Below are positions 50,716 through 60,411 of a stretch of DNA of 64,000 bases, piece by piece (within the stretch, counting starts at the first letter, position 1; each line of letters begins with the position of its first letter). The notes beneath the pieces are model-generated. The model was not told the DNA's origin, did no database searches, and saw nothing but the letters and a program-made list of their open reading frames with translations. Both the position numbers and the translations under genes were made by a program. This stretch comes from JAOUEA01 sp963821925 (lineage in GTDB: Bacteria > Actinomycetota > UBA4738 > HRBIN12). The stretch is from the NCBI GenBank assembly GCA_963821925.1, contig CAWGFO010000010.1, positions 62,001-126,000 of the forward strand, written 5' to 3'.

Positions 50716-51160
50716 GCGCCCCGAGCGCGAGATGGTACGACGGGCCCTGGTGCCCGCGTTGGTCGCGTTGGCGCTCGTGACGGCCCTCGCCGGGATGATC
50801 GGCGGCCCCGGGGCCGCCGCCTCGGCCGCGATCGGGATCGTGATCGTCTACCTGAACTTCGCCGCGAACGGCCTCTCCCTGGCCTGGGCCTCGACGATCT
50901 CGGTCGTCGCGGTGCAGGCGGTCGCGTTGGGCGGCTTCGCGGTTCGCCTCGCGGTGATCGTCGCCGCGATGTTCGCCCTGAACACGCTCGACTGGTTCTC
51001 GCCGGTCGCGTTCGGGCTCACGGTGGTACCCGCCACGATGCTGCTCCTCGCGTACGAGGCGCGGCTCGCGATCCGCGGGCTCGGAGGCTCCCTGCAGATC
51101 CCGGCCGATCCGTCGGCGGTTCGTGCGGGCGCCGCCCTGACCGCTCGGGAGGCTCGCTAA
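50696..51160 (+). CDS. atpI: ATP synthase subunit I-like protein
   Basis: Membrane protein of 154 residues with four hydrophobic segments (LVPALVALALVTALAGMIGG, ASAAIGIVIVYLNFAAN, AVALGGFAVRLAVIVAAMFAL, VAFGLTVVPATMLLLAYEAR). Position between atpZ and atpB and the helix pattern match the ATP-synt_I family, placed like Rv1303 in M. tuberculosis. It probably helps c-ring assembly. It starts inside the atpZ coding region and ends three bases before atpB. Confidence 0.82.
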   Translation: MAETLTERPEREMVRRALVPALVALALVTALAGMIGGPGAAASAAIGIVIVYLNFAANGLSLAWASTISVVAVQAVALGGFAVRLAVIVAAMFALNTLDWFSPVAFGLTVVPATMLLLAYEARLAIRGLGGSLQIPADPSAVRAGAALTAREAR

Positions 51161-51163
51161 GAG

Positions 51164-51970
51164 ATGTTCGCCCTCGCACACGCCCTCGCCAACGTCAGCC
51201 GACCGCCGGATGGCTTCGCGCCTCCCGGCACCGAGATCTTCGATTACACGAAGCAATGTCTGATCGGCAGCGGCGACTACTGCATCACGAAAGTCTCGTT
51301 CTGGATGCTGATGTCCGCCGTCATCATCGGCGCGATCTTCATCATCGCGCTCCGCAAGCCCAAGCTCGTCCCCCGCGGGATCCAGAACGCGGTGGAGTCC
51401 CTGGTCGAGCTGATCCGCAACAGCATCGTGATGGAGGTCATGGGGCCCGACGGTCTGCCGTTCCTGCCGTTCCTCACCTCCCTGTTCGTGTTCATCTGGG
51501 TGAACAACACCTACGGGATCATCCCCGGCATCCAGTTCCCGACCACCGCGCGCATGGCGATCCCCGCCGCGCTCGCGATCCTGGTCTGGTTCGTCTTCAA
51601 CATCGTCGGCATCGTGAAGCAGGGCGGCTGGCACTACCTGAAGAGCGTCTTGTTCCCGCCCGGCGTGCCGAAGCCGATCTACCTCTTGGTGACGCCGATC
51701 GAGTTCGTGTCCGTGTTCATCGTTCGGCCGCTCACCCTGGCCGTCCGACTCGCGGCCAACATGATCGCGGGCCACCTGATCCTGACGATCTTCTTCCTGG
51801 GCACCTGGTACCTCCAGTTCAAGCTCGTCACGATCCCGTTCGCGGTCATGTCCTTCGGGCTCGGGGTCTTCATCACCGGGTTCGAGGTCCTCGTGGCCGT
51901 CCTGCAGGCGTACATCTTCACGATCTTGACCGCTGTCTACATCTCCGGGGCCATCCACCCCGAGCACTAG
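51164..51970 (+). CDS. atpB: ATP synthase Fo subunit a
   Basis: Stator channel subunit that passes protons to the c-ring. The 268-residue protein has at least five hydrophobic helices. It carries the essential Arg in LTLAVRLAANMIAGHL, the NNTYGIIPGIQFPTT loop and the C-terminal LVAVLQAYIFTILTAVYISG. The N-terminal 45 residues are periplasmic in character and contain two Cys. ATG is four bases after atpI. Confidence 0.95.
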   Translation: MFALAHALANVSRPPDGFAPPGTEIFDYTKQCLIGSGDYCITKVSFWMLMSAVIIGAIFIIALRKPKLVPRGIQNAVESLVELIRNSIVMEVMGPDGLPFLPFLTSLFVFIWVNNTYGIIPGIQFPTTARMAIPAALAILVWFVFNIVGIVKQGGWHYLKSVLFPPGVPKPIYLLVTPIEFVSVFIVRPLTLAVRLAANMIAGHLILTIFFLGTWYLQFKLVTIPFAVMSFGLGVFITGFEVLVAVLQAYIFTILTAVYISGAIHPEH

Positions 51971-51984
51971 AAGGAGGAGAACGA

Positions 51985-52245
51985 ATGCTGCACATCCTTG
52001 CGCAGGCCACCGACGCTGCGGCCGGCGTGTCCGGCGACGTCGGCGCGATCGGTAAGGGCCTCGTCTACGGCCTCGCCGCGATCGGCCCCGGCATCGGCAT
52101 CGGCTACCTGGTCGGCAAGTCGGTCGAGTCGATGGCCCGTCAGCCCGAGGCCGCCGGCATGGTCCGCACCACGATGTTCCTGGGTATCGCGTTCGTCGAG
52201 GCGCTCGCGCTGTTCGGCTTCGTCCTCTCGTTCATCATCAAGTAA
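51985..52245 (+). CDS. atpE: ATP synthase Fo subunit c
   Basis: Forms the rotating c-ring. The 86-residue hairpin has Gly-rich helix 1 (LAAIGPGIGIGYLVG), the polar RQP loop at 52-54 and the ion-binding Glu72 in GIAFVEALALFGFVL. No sodium-type ligand pattern surrounds Glu72, so protons are the likely ion. AAGGAGG lies 8 bases upstream of the ATG, the strongest ribosome site in the operon, in keeping with the many copies of c per complex. Confidence 0.96.
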   Translation: MLHILAQATDAAAGVSGDVGAIGKGLVYGLAAIGPGIGIGYLVGKSVESMARQPEAAGMVRTTMFLGIAFVEALALFGFVLSFIIK

Positions 52246-52256
52246 GGAGGCCCGGC

Positions 52257-52796
52257 ATGCTGCACGTAGTGCTGCTGGCCGCGGAGGAGAAGAACCCGAT
52301 CCTCCCGGACATCGCCGAGCTGATCTACGGCACGCTCGCGTTCCTGATCGTGTTCGGGCTGCTGGCGAAGTTCGCCTTCCCGGCCTTGAACACGATGCTC
52401 GCCGAGCGCACCGCCAAGATCCAGGGCGAGATGGAGAAGGCCGAGGCCACCCGACAGGAGGCCGACGCCCTGCTCGCCGAGTACCGCCAGAACCTGGCCG
52501 GCGCTCGGGACGAGTCGAACCGGATCATCGAGGAGTCCCGCAAGACCGCGGAGCAGCTCCGGCGCGACGTCCAGGCCAAGGCCGAGGAGGAGTCGCAGGC
52601 CACGGTGGCCCGCGCCCAGGAGGAGATCCGCGCCGAGCGCGACCGGGTCTTCGCCGAGCTCCGCGGCCAGGTCGGCGACATCGCCGTCGAGCTCGCCGGC
52701 CGTGTCGTGGGTGAGTCCCTCGACAAGTCGGCGCACGAGCGCCTGATCGACGAGTACATCGACCAGGTCGCTTCGGGCGGGAACGGGCAGAACTGA
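52257..52796 (+). CDS. atpF: ATP synthase Fo subunit b
   Basis: Peripheral stalk subunit, 179 residues. One N-terminal membrane helix (LIYGTLAFLIVFGLLAKFAF) is followed by a long charged coiled coil (about residues 40-150, rich in Glu, Ala, Arg) and a short C-terminal region that contacts delta. AAGGAGG overlaps the atpE stop and serves the ATG. Confidence 0.95.
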   Translation: MLHVVLLAAEEKNPILPDIAELIYGTLAFLIVFGLLAKFAFPALNTMLAERTAKIQGEMEKAEATRQEADALLAEYRQNLAGARDESNRIIEESRKTAEQLRRDVQAKAEEESQATVARAQEEIRAERDRVFAELRGQVGDIAVELAGRVVGESLDKSAHERLIDEYIDQVASGGNGQN

Positions 52797-52797
52797 C

Positions 52798-53340
52798 ATG
52801 GCGTTCACGGACGACGCGATCCGCGGCTATGCCGAGGCGTTCGCGGCGGTGGCCGAGGCGGAGGGCGTGCTCGACAAGGTCGAGGACGAGCTCTTCGCGT
52901 TCGGCAAGGCGCTCGAGCAGCGGTCCGAGCTGCGCGAGGCGCTGACCGATGCCGCGATCCCGGCCGAGAACCGCAAGGCCGTCGTGCGCGAGATCCTGAA
53001 CGACCGGGCCCACGACGTCACCGTGAACCTGATCGGGTTCGCGGTCGAGTCCGGGCACGCCCGGGACCTGGGCAAGATCGTCGCCACGGTGAGCGCGATC
53101 GCGGCCGAGCGCCGCGAGCATCAGCTCGCCGAGGTCCGCAGCGCCGTGCCGCTCGACGAGTCCCAGCGGGCCCGGCTCGCTGCGGCCCTGTCGACGGCGA
53201 CGGGCCGGTCGATCGAGGTCAAGGTCGTCGTCGACCCCACGGTCGTGGGCGGCGTGGTGGCCCGGGTGGGCGACGAGGTGTTCGACGGCTCGATCGCGAG
53301 CCGTCTGGACGACGCGAAGCAGCAACTAGGGAGCGTGTGA
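52798..53340 (+). CDS. atpH: ATP synthase F1 subunit delta
   Basis: Connects the F1 head to the b stalk. The 180-residue protein has an N-terminal helical domain and the C-terminal signature VKVVVDPTVVGGVVARVGDE followed by DGSIASRLDDAKQQL. Here delta is separate from b, unlike the b-delta fusion of mycobacteria. ATG is one base after the atpF stop. Confidence 0.95.
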   Translation: MAFTDDAIRGYAEAFAAVAEAEGVLDKVEDELFAFGKALEQRSELREALTDAAIPAENRKAVVREILNDRAHDVTVNLIGFAVESGHARDLGKIVATVSAIAAERREHQLAEVRSAVPLDESQRARLAAALSTATGRSIEVKVVVDPTVVGGVVARVGDEVFDGSIASRLDDAKQQLGSV

Positions 53341-53344
53341 CGAG

Positions 53345-55069
53345 ATGGCACTGAACATCGACCCCGCGAGCATCGCGGAGGCGCTCCGGAAGAACGTCGA
53401 GAGCTGGTCGCCCAGCGTCGAGCGCGAAGAGGTCGGTCGCGTGATCGAGACCGGGGACGGGATCGCGCGCGTGTCGGGCCTGCCGCGCGCGATGGCGAAC
53501 GAGCTCCTGGAGTTCTCCGGCGGCGTGCTCGGCCTCGCCTTCAACCTGGACGAGGCCGAGATCGGCTGCATCATCCTCGGCGAGTCCTCGCACATCGAGG
53601 AGGGCGACCCGGTCAAGCAGACCGGCCGGATCCTCTCGATCCCGGTCGGCGACGGGTTCCTCGGCCGCGTGGTGGACGCCCTCGGGCGCCCGCTCGACGG
53701 CAAGGGCGCGATCGCCGCCACCGAGCGACGCAACCTCGAGGTGCAGGCCGCGAACGTGGTGAGCCGCCAAGGGGTGAAGGAACCGCTGTACACGGGCATC
53801 ACGGCGATCGACGCGATGACGGCGATCGGGCGCGGCCAGCGCCAGCTGATCATCGGCGACCGCCAGACCGGCAAGACCGCCGTCGCGGTCGACGCGATCA
53901 TCGCGCAACGCGAGCTGTGGGGCACCGAGCACCAGGTCAAGTGCATCTACGTCGCGATCGGCCAGAAGGCGTCGACCGTCGCCGAGGTGGTCGAGACGCT
54001 CCGCGAGAACGGCGCGCTCGAGTACACGACGATCGTGAACGCGTCGGCCTCCGACCCCGCGCCGTTCCAGTACCTCGCCCCCTACGCGGGAGCGGCCCTG
54101 GGCGCGCACTGGATGTACAAGGGCGAGTCCTCGCTGATCGTGTACGACGACCTGTCGAAGCAGGCCACGGCTTACCGGACGCTGTCGCTCCTCCTCCGGC
54201 GTCCTCCGGGCCGCGAGGCGTTCCCCGGCGACGTGTTCTACCTGCACTCGCGCCTGCTGGAGCGCGCGGCCAAGCTCTCCGATGAACTCGGGGGCGGGTC
54301 CCTGACGGCGCTGCCGATCATCGAGACCAAGGGCGGCGACGTCTCGGCCTACATCCCGACGAACGTGATCTCGATCACGGACGGCCAGATCTACCTGGAG
54401 CCCGAGTTGTTCTTCTCGGGCGTTCGTCCGGCGATCAACGTCGGCATCTCCGTGTCACGGGTCGGCGGGAACGCGCAGGTCAAGGCGATGAAGAAGGTCG
54501 CCGGACGTCTGCGGATCGACCTGGCCCAGTACCGCGCGCTCGAGGCGTTCGCGCAGTTCGGCTCCGAACTCGACAAGGCGTCGCAGCAGCAGCTCGCGCG
54601 CGGCGCCCGGGTGATCGAGGTCCTGAAGCAGCCGCAGTACCAGCCGCTCGCGGTCGAGAAGCAGGTCGTCTACGTGTACGCGGCCACGACGGGGGTGCTC
54701 GACGACTACCCGGTCGAAGACGCGAAGCGGTTCGTGGTCGGGCTCGGCGAGTTCCTCGACACGCGGAACCCGGAGATCCTGTCCGCGATCCGGACCTCGG
54801 GCGACCTGTCCGACGACACGACCGCCGCGCTCGACGCCGCGATCGAGGCGTACGCCGCGACGTTCGTGCCGACCGAAACGGGGCCCGGCTCCGAGGCCGC
54901 GCTCGGCGTGACCACGCCACCCGACGAGCTCAAGCCCGACGTGGGCTGGGACCGCCTGTCGTCGGACGAGCAGCCCCCGGGGCACGTCCCGACGCGCGAG
55001 GAAGCCCGAGAGGAGTACGAGGAGAAGGCGGGGCCGGCCGGTTCGGCCGACGCGCCCTTCCCCGGGTAA
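53345..55069 (+). CDS. atpA: ATP synthase F1 subunit alpha with acidic C-terminal extension
   Basis: Non-catalytic nucleotide-binding subunit, 574 residues. Walker A is GDRQTGKTAVAVD, and later come SKQATAYRTLSLLLRRPPGR and the arginine-finger region VISITDGQIYLEPELF with VGISVSRVGGNAQVKAMKK. E. coli AtpA has 513 residues; here residues from about 508 form an extra tail of 67, acidic and Pro/Gly-rich and ending SADAPFPG. A tail in mycobacterial AtpA suppresses ATP hydrolysis, and the same role is possible here. Confidence 0.96.
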   Translation: MALNIDPASIAEALRKNVESWSPSVEREEVGRVIETGDGIARVSGLPRAMANELLEFSGGVLGLAFNLDEAEIGCIILGESSHIEEGDPVKQTGRILSIPVGDGFLGRVVDALGRPLDGKGAIAATERRNLEVQAANVVSRQGVKEPLYTGITAIDAMTAIGRGQRQLIIGDRQTGKTAVAVDAIIAQRELWGTEHQVKCIYVAIGQKASTVAEVVETLRENGALEYTTIVNASASDPAPFQYLAPYAGAALGAHWMYKGESSLIVYDDLSKQATAYRTLSLLLRRPPGREAFPGDVFYLHSRLLERAAKLSDELGGGSLTALPIIETKGGDVSAYIPTNVISITDGQIYLEPELFFSGVRPAINVGISVSRVGGNAQVKAMKKVAGRLRIDLAQYRALEAFAQFGSELDKASQQQLARGARVIEVLKQPQYQPLAVEKQVVYVYAATTGVLDDYPVEDAKRFVVGLGEFLDTRNPEILSAIRTSGDLSDDTTAALDAAIEAYAATFVPTETGPGSEAALGVTTPPDELKPDVGWDRLSSDEQPPGHVPTREEAREEYEEKAGPAGSADAPFPG

Positions 55070-55072
55070 CCC

Positions 55073-55963
55073 ATGGGCGCCAAGATCCGCGTCGTCCGTC
55101 GGAGGATCCGCTCGGTCCAGTCGACGATGAAGATCACGCGAGCGATGGAGCTGATCGCCTCCTCGCGCATCGTCAAGGCCCAGAAGCGGGTCGAGCAGGC
55201 GCGCCCCTACGCGCTCCAGCTCACCGCCGCGATGGAGGACGTGGCCCGTCACACGGGATCGCACGCGCACCCGCTGCTGGAGGCGCGTCCCGACCCGGCC
55301 GCGGTGGGCGTGTTCGTCGCGACGTCGGATCGCGGGCTCGCGGGCTCCTACAACTCGAACGTGCTGAAGGTGGCCGAGGGACTGATCGCGGACGTCCGAC
55401 GTCGCGGCCTCGAGCCCGTCGTCTACGTGAGCGGCAAGAAGGGCGTCGGGTACTTCCGCTTCCGCGGTGTGCCGATCCGCGCCGACTGGCAGGGCCACAG
55501 CGAGGTGCCGGCGTACGAGATCGCCGAGGAGATCGGTCATCGGCTGATCGACGACTTCGCCGCCCGCGAGATCGACGAGCTGCACTGCGCCTACACGGAC
55601 TTCCGGTCGGCGTTCACGCTGCGGGCGACCTCGAAGCGGTTCCTGCCCGTCGCGCACAACGAGGTGAACGGGCCCGGCAGCGGGATCCATGCCGAGTACC
55701 TGTTCGAGCCCGATCCGGTGCAGATCCTGGAACACCTGCTGCCGCAGTACGTGATCACGAAGGTCTATGCCGCTCTCCTGGAGTCGGCGGCATCGGAGAA
55801 CGCGGCGCGGCGGCGCGCGATGAAGGCCGCCACCGAGAACGCTGAGGAGATCATCAAGGTCCTCACCCGGCAGGCGAACCGCGCCCGCCAGGACGAGATC
55901 ACCACCGAGATCATGGAGATCGTCGGCGGGGCCGAGGCCCTGTCGGGCGCATCAGGGGAGTGA
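55073..55963 (+). CDS. atpG: ATP synthase F1 subunit gamma
   Basis: Rotor shaft, 296 residues. The N-terminal helix IRVVRRRIRSVQSTMKITRA and MELIASSRIVKAQKR, and the C-terminal helix ALLESAASENAARRRAMKAA, form the coiled coil that turns inside the alpha-beta ring. A Rossmann-like middle contains VFVATSDRGLAGSYNSNVL. Length is normal for actinobacteria. It starts three bases after atpA. Confidence 0.95.
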   Translation: MGAKIRVVRRRIRSVQSTMKITRAMELIASSRIVKAQKRVEQARPYALQLTAAMEDVARHTGSHAHPLLEARPDPAAVGVFVATSDRGLAGSYNSNVLKVAEGLIADVRRRGLEPVVYVSGKKGVGYFRFRGVPIRADWQGHSEVPAYEIAEEIGHRLIDDFAAREIDELHCAYTDFRSAFTLRATSKRFLPVAHNEVNGPGSGIHAEYLFEPDPVQILEHLLPQYVITKVYAALLESAASENAARRRAMKAATENAEEIIKVLTRQANRARQDEITTEIMEIVGGAEALSGASGE

Positions 55964-55966
55964 GCG

Positions 55967-57394
<1,428 letters not shown>

Positions 57395-57778
57395 GTGCCG
57401 GTCGAGGTCCACCTCGTCACGCCCGAGCGTGAGGTCTGGGTCGGTGAGGCCGCGCAGGTCACCGCGCGTGGCGTCGACGGCGACGTCGGCATCCTCGTCG
57501 GCCATGCGCCGCTCCTGGTGCAGCTCGCGATCGGGCCGCTGTACATCCTCCGTGAGGGTCAGCCCGAGCTCGCCGCGGTGATCGACGGCGGCTTCATGCA
57601 CGTGGCCTCGCGCGACGGGGTCACCCGCGTCGACGTGATGGCTACGCACGCCGAGCTCGCCTCCGAGATCGATCTCGAGGCGGCCCGGCGGCGGCTCGAG
57701 GCGGCCCAGCAGCGCTCCGACAAGGCGGCGGACCTCGAGATAGCGAAGGCCACCGCGCGGATCGGCCTGCTCGGCTGA
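57395..57778 (+). CDS. atpC: ATP synthase F1 subunit epsilon
   Basis: Rotor-base subunit that can inhibit ATP hydrolysis. The 127-residue protein has the beta-sandwich (VEVHLVTPEREVWVGEAAQV, GDVGILVGHAPLLVQLAIGP) and the two-helix C-terminal domain (about 88-127) with Arg/Ala-rich repeats. The GTG start is immediately next to the atpD stop. It is the last gene of the operon; murA follows with its own -10 element. Confidence 0.94.
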   Translation: MPVEVHLVTPEREVWVGEAAQVTARGVDGDVGILVGHAPLLVQLAIGPLYILREGQPELAAVIDGGFMHVASRDGVTRVDVMATHAELASEIDLEAARRRLEAAQQRSDKAADLEIAKATARIGLLG

Positions 57779-57815
57779 TCCGCGGCCGCTCAGGCCCCCA
57801 CGACGTCCCCGCCCC

Positions 57816-57821
57816 TACACT
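57816..57821 (+). promoter_or_regulatory. -10 element of a probable leaderless promoter (murA)
   Basis: TACACT ends 9 bases before the murA ATG, the same spacing as in the ATP synthase promoter, and no ribosome-binding site lies between (GGACCCCCC). No clear -35 is visible. Confidence 0.45.
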
Positions 57822-57830
57822 GGACCCCCC

Positions 57831-59102
57831 ATGGACCGACTCCTCGTCACCGGCGGTGCCCGCCTCGCCGGCACGATCCGCGCCTCGGGCGCCAAGAACT
57901 CCGCCCTGAAGCTGATGGCAGCGGCGCTCCTCGCGCCCGGGCGCACGGTGCTGCACAACGTGCCCAGGATCCAGGACTGCATGCTGATGGGCGAGGTGCT
58001 CGAGCATCTGGGCGCGGGCGTCGCGTGGTCGGACGGCTCTGTCACGATCGACGCGGTCGAGCTGCGATCGGTCGAGGCGCCCTACGACCTGGTGCGGCAG
58101 ATGCGGGCCTCGATCGTCGTGCTCGGGCCGCTCCTCGCGCGCGCGGGTCGTGCCGAAGTCGCGATGCCCGGCGGCGACAACATCGGGTCTCGCCCGATCG
58201 ATCTCCACATCAGCGGCCTGCAGAAGATGGGCGCCGAGATCCGGGCCGAGCACGGGTTCCTGTACGCCGAGACCGACGGCCTGCGCGGCGCGTCGATCAC
58301 GCTCGACTATCCCAGCGTGGGCGCGACCGAGAACCTGATGATGGCCGCGGTCGCCGCCAAGGGCACCACCGTGCTCGACAACGCCGCACGCGAGCCCGAG
58401 ATCGCCGATCTCGCGGATTTCCTCAACGAGATGGGCGCGCGGATCGAGGGCGCGGGGTCGAGCACGGTCGAGGTTCACGGCGTGGACGCGTTCGCACCCG
58501 CCGAGCACCGCGTGATCGCGGATCGGATCGAGACGGGCACGTGGGCGGCGGCCGCCGTGGCCACCCGGGGCGACGTCACGATCGCCGAGGCGCGCCCCGA
58601 CCACCTGGAGATCCTCCTCGCGAAGCTCTCCGACGCCGGGGCACGGGTGGACCTCACGGAGGCGGGGCTGCGGATCCGGCAGGAGGGCCGGCCGGGGGCG
58701 GTCGACTTCGTCACGCTGCCGTACCCGGGGGTGGCGACCGACTTCCAGCCGATCCTGATGGCGGCGCTCGCCGTGGCTGAGGGCACGAGCATCGCCACCG
58801 AGAACGTGTTCGAGAGCCGGTTCCTCTACGTCGACGAGCTGCGCCGGATGGGCGCCGATATCCGCACGGAAGGCCACCACGCCGTGATCCGCGGGGTCGA
58901 GCGGCTCTCGGCCGCTCCCGTGAACGCGCTCGACATCCGGGCCGGGGCCGCGATGGTGATCGCCGGCCTCTGCGCGGACGGCGTGACGGAAGTGTCCGAC
59001 CTGCACCACCTCGATCGCGGGTACGAGGACTTCGAGGCCAAGCTCGGTGCGCTCGGCGCGGTCGTGCGCCGCGAGCGCGTCGTCGCGCTCGGCGACCGCT
59101 GA
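57831..59102 (+). CDS. murA: UDP-N-acetylglucosamine 1-carboxyvinyltransferase, Asp variant
   Basis: Transfers enolpyruvate from PEP to UDP-GlcNAc in the first committed step of peptidoglycan synthesis. The 423-residue protein has GAKNSALKLMAAALLAPG, VRQMRASIVVLGPLLAR, SRPIDLHISGLQKMGAEI and the final DLHHLDRGYEDFEAKLGALG. The active-site loop reads MPGGDNIGS, so residue 116 is Asp where most enzymes have the Cys that fosfomycin alkylates. The mycobacterial enzyme has the same change and is fosfomycin-insensitive. The sequence is otherwise complete. Confidence 0.96.
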   Translation: MDRLLVTGGARLAGTIRASGAKNSALKLMAAALLAPGRTVLHNVPRIQDCMLMGEVLEHLGAGVAWSDGSVTIDAVELRSVEAPYDLVRQMRASIVVLGPLLARAGRAEVAMPGGDNIGSRPIDLHISGLQKMGAEIRAEHGFLYAETDGLRGASITLDYPSVGATENLMMAAVAAKGTTVLDNAAREPEIADLADFLNEMGARIEGAGSSTVEVHGVDAFAPAEHRVIADRIETGTWAAAAVATRGDVTIAEARPDHLEILLAKLSDAGARVDLTEAGLRIRQEGRPGAVDFVTLPYPGVATDFQPILMAALAVAEGTSIATENVFESRFLYVDELRRMGADIRTEGHHAVIRGVERLSAAPVNALDIRAGAAMVIAGLCADGVTEVSDLHHLDRGYEDFEAKLGALGAVVRRERVVALGDR

Positions 59103-59139
59103 TGCCGTTGCGCCGGCCAGCCGGGATGATGTGACGACG

Positions 59140-59940
59140 ATGATGCCGCAACCGCCCCCCCGCCCGGACCTCGACGCGATGCCGTTCGGCGCGACCGCCG
59201 TCGACGAGCTCCGCCCGTCCGTCACGTGGTCCGTCTGGGAAGCCGTGCTCGCCTACGTCGTCGTGGGCATCGTGCTCGCGCAGGCGATCGTGGGTGGCGT
59301 GCTCGTCGCGGTCTTCTCGATCGACCTCACGACCGGCGCGGCGGACGGGCCTGCCGTCGCGCTCACGATCGCGGTCGACCTCGTGACGGTCGTCGGTCTG
59401 GCCGCGTGGCTGCAGCGGCGGCATCCGGGCTGGTTGCGGACCCTCTGGATCCCTCCGGTCGGCGCCCGGTTCCGGGCGTTGGCCGCCGGGTACGGGCTGG
59501 GGATCGTGCTGTACGTCGTCGTCGCGCTGATCGTCGGCGCCGTGCTGACGCTCCTGTTCCGCGCGATGTTCGGGGAGGACGTGACGGCGCCCGAGCAGCT
59601 CTCGTCGAACCTGTCGGTCCTCGGGAAGATCGGGGCGGCGATCCTGGCGATCGTGGTGGCGCCGATCACCGAGGAGTTCTTCTTCCGCGGGATGCTGTTC
59701 CGCAGCGTCCGGGACCGTTGGGGGTTCTGGGCGGGCGCGCTCTCGTCGTCGCTGCTCTTCGGGCTCGCGCACTACGTGGCCTCGCCGTGGCGCGACGCGC
59801 TGCTGCTGCAGGCCGTGATGGTCTTCACGGGTCTCGGGCTCTGCTGGATCTACGAGCGCCGGGGCACGATCGTGGCCAACATCGGCGCCCACATGGCCTT
59901 CAACACGATCGGGCTGTTGCTGATCCTGTCCGTGCGCTGA
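59140..59940 (+). CDS. CPBP family intramembrane protease
   Basis: Membrane metalloprotease of the CPBP (Abi/CAAX-like) group, 266 residues with about seven hydrophobic segments. The family motifs are clear: EE-x-x-x-R as ITEEFFFRGMLF, FGLAHYVAS with a His, and NIGAHMAFNTIGL with the second His and Asn. The N-terminal 45 residues are cytoplasmic and Pro-rich. The start is uncertain: ATG 59140 or 59143, or GTG 59131, with no clear ribosome site. It lies 37 bases after murA. Substrate unknown. Confidence 0.86.
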   Translation: MMPQPPPRPDLDAMPFGATAVDELRPSVTWSVWEAVLAYVVVGIVLAQAIVGGVLVAVFSIDLTTGAADGPAVALTIAVDLVTVVGLAAWLQRRHPGWLRTLWIPPVGARFRALAAGYGLGIVLYVVVALIVGAVLTLLFRAMFGEDVTAPEQLSSNLSVLGKIGAAILAIVVAPITEEFFFRGMLFRSVRDRWGFWAGALSSSLLFGLAHYVASPWRDALLLQAVMVFTGLGLCWIYERRGTIVANIGAHMAFNTIGLLLILSVR

Positions 59941-59988
59941 GGGTCTCCTCGCGCCCGTATGCTGGGCGCGACGAGGAGGTTCCACGCC

Positions 59989-60408
59989 GTGCCGACGTTC
60001 CCGACCGACCCCTGGTTCCAGGATCTGATCGCGCAGATCAACGCCTCCTCCGACTACCTGGAGGCCGCCGCCACCTGGGAGGGCGACATCTCGTTCCTCG
60101 TGGAGGCCGAGCCCGACAAGGGGATCGCCGAGGACGTCTGGGGCCTCCTGGACCTGTGGCACGGGGCCTGCCGCGGCGGTGGGGTGGTCGACGAGCCGCG
60201 CGGCCGGGCGTCCGCGTACGTGATCGCCGCCCCCTATTCCCGCTGGAAGGAAGTCGTGCTGGGTGATCTCGACCCGGTCCGCGCGATGATGCAGGGCAAG
60301 CTCCGCGTGCAGGGCGACCTGCCCACGATCGTGCGCTACGTGCGTGCCGCGAACGAGCTCGTGAACCTGTGCGGCGAGGTCGAGACGACCTTCCCCGACG
60401 AGGGCTGA
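59989..60408 (+). CDS. SCP2 sterol-binding-fold protein
   Basis: Small soluble protein of 139 residues resembling SCP2-type lipid carriers. It has a strand-rich front (ATWEGDISFLVEAEPDKG), the recurring ASAYVIAAPYSRWKEVVLG and GKLRVQGDLPTIVRYVRAA, the last two being typical of the family's lipid-tunnel half. AGGAGGT at 59974-59980 sits 8 bases before the GTG. A TATGCT at 59956 may be its -10. It lies three bases before the alcohol dehydrogenase, so the two are probably co-transcribed and may share a hydrophobic substrate. Confidence 0.75.
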   Translation: MPTFPTDPWFQDLIAQINASSDYLEAAATWEGDISFLVEAEPDKGIAEDVWGLLDLWHGACRGGGVVDEPRGRASAYVIAAPYSRWKEVVLGDLDPVRAMMQGKLRVQGDLPTIVRYVRAANELVNLCGEVETTFPDEG

Positions 60409-60411
60409 CGC

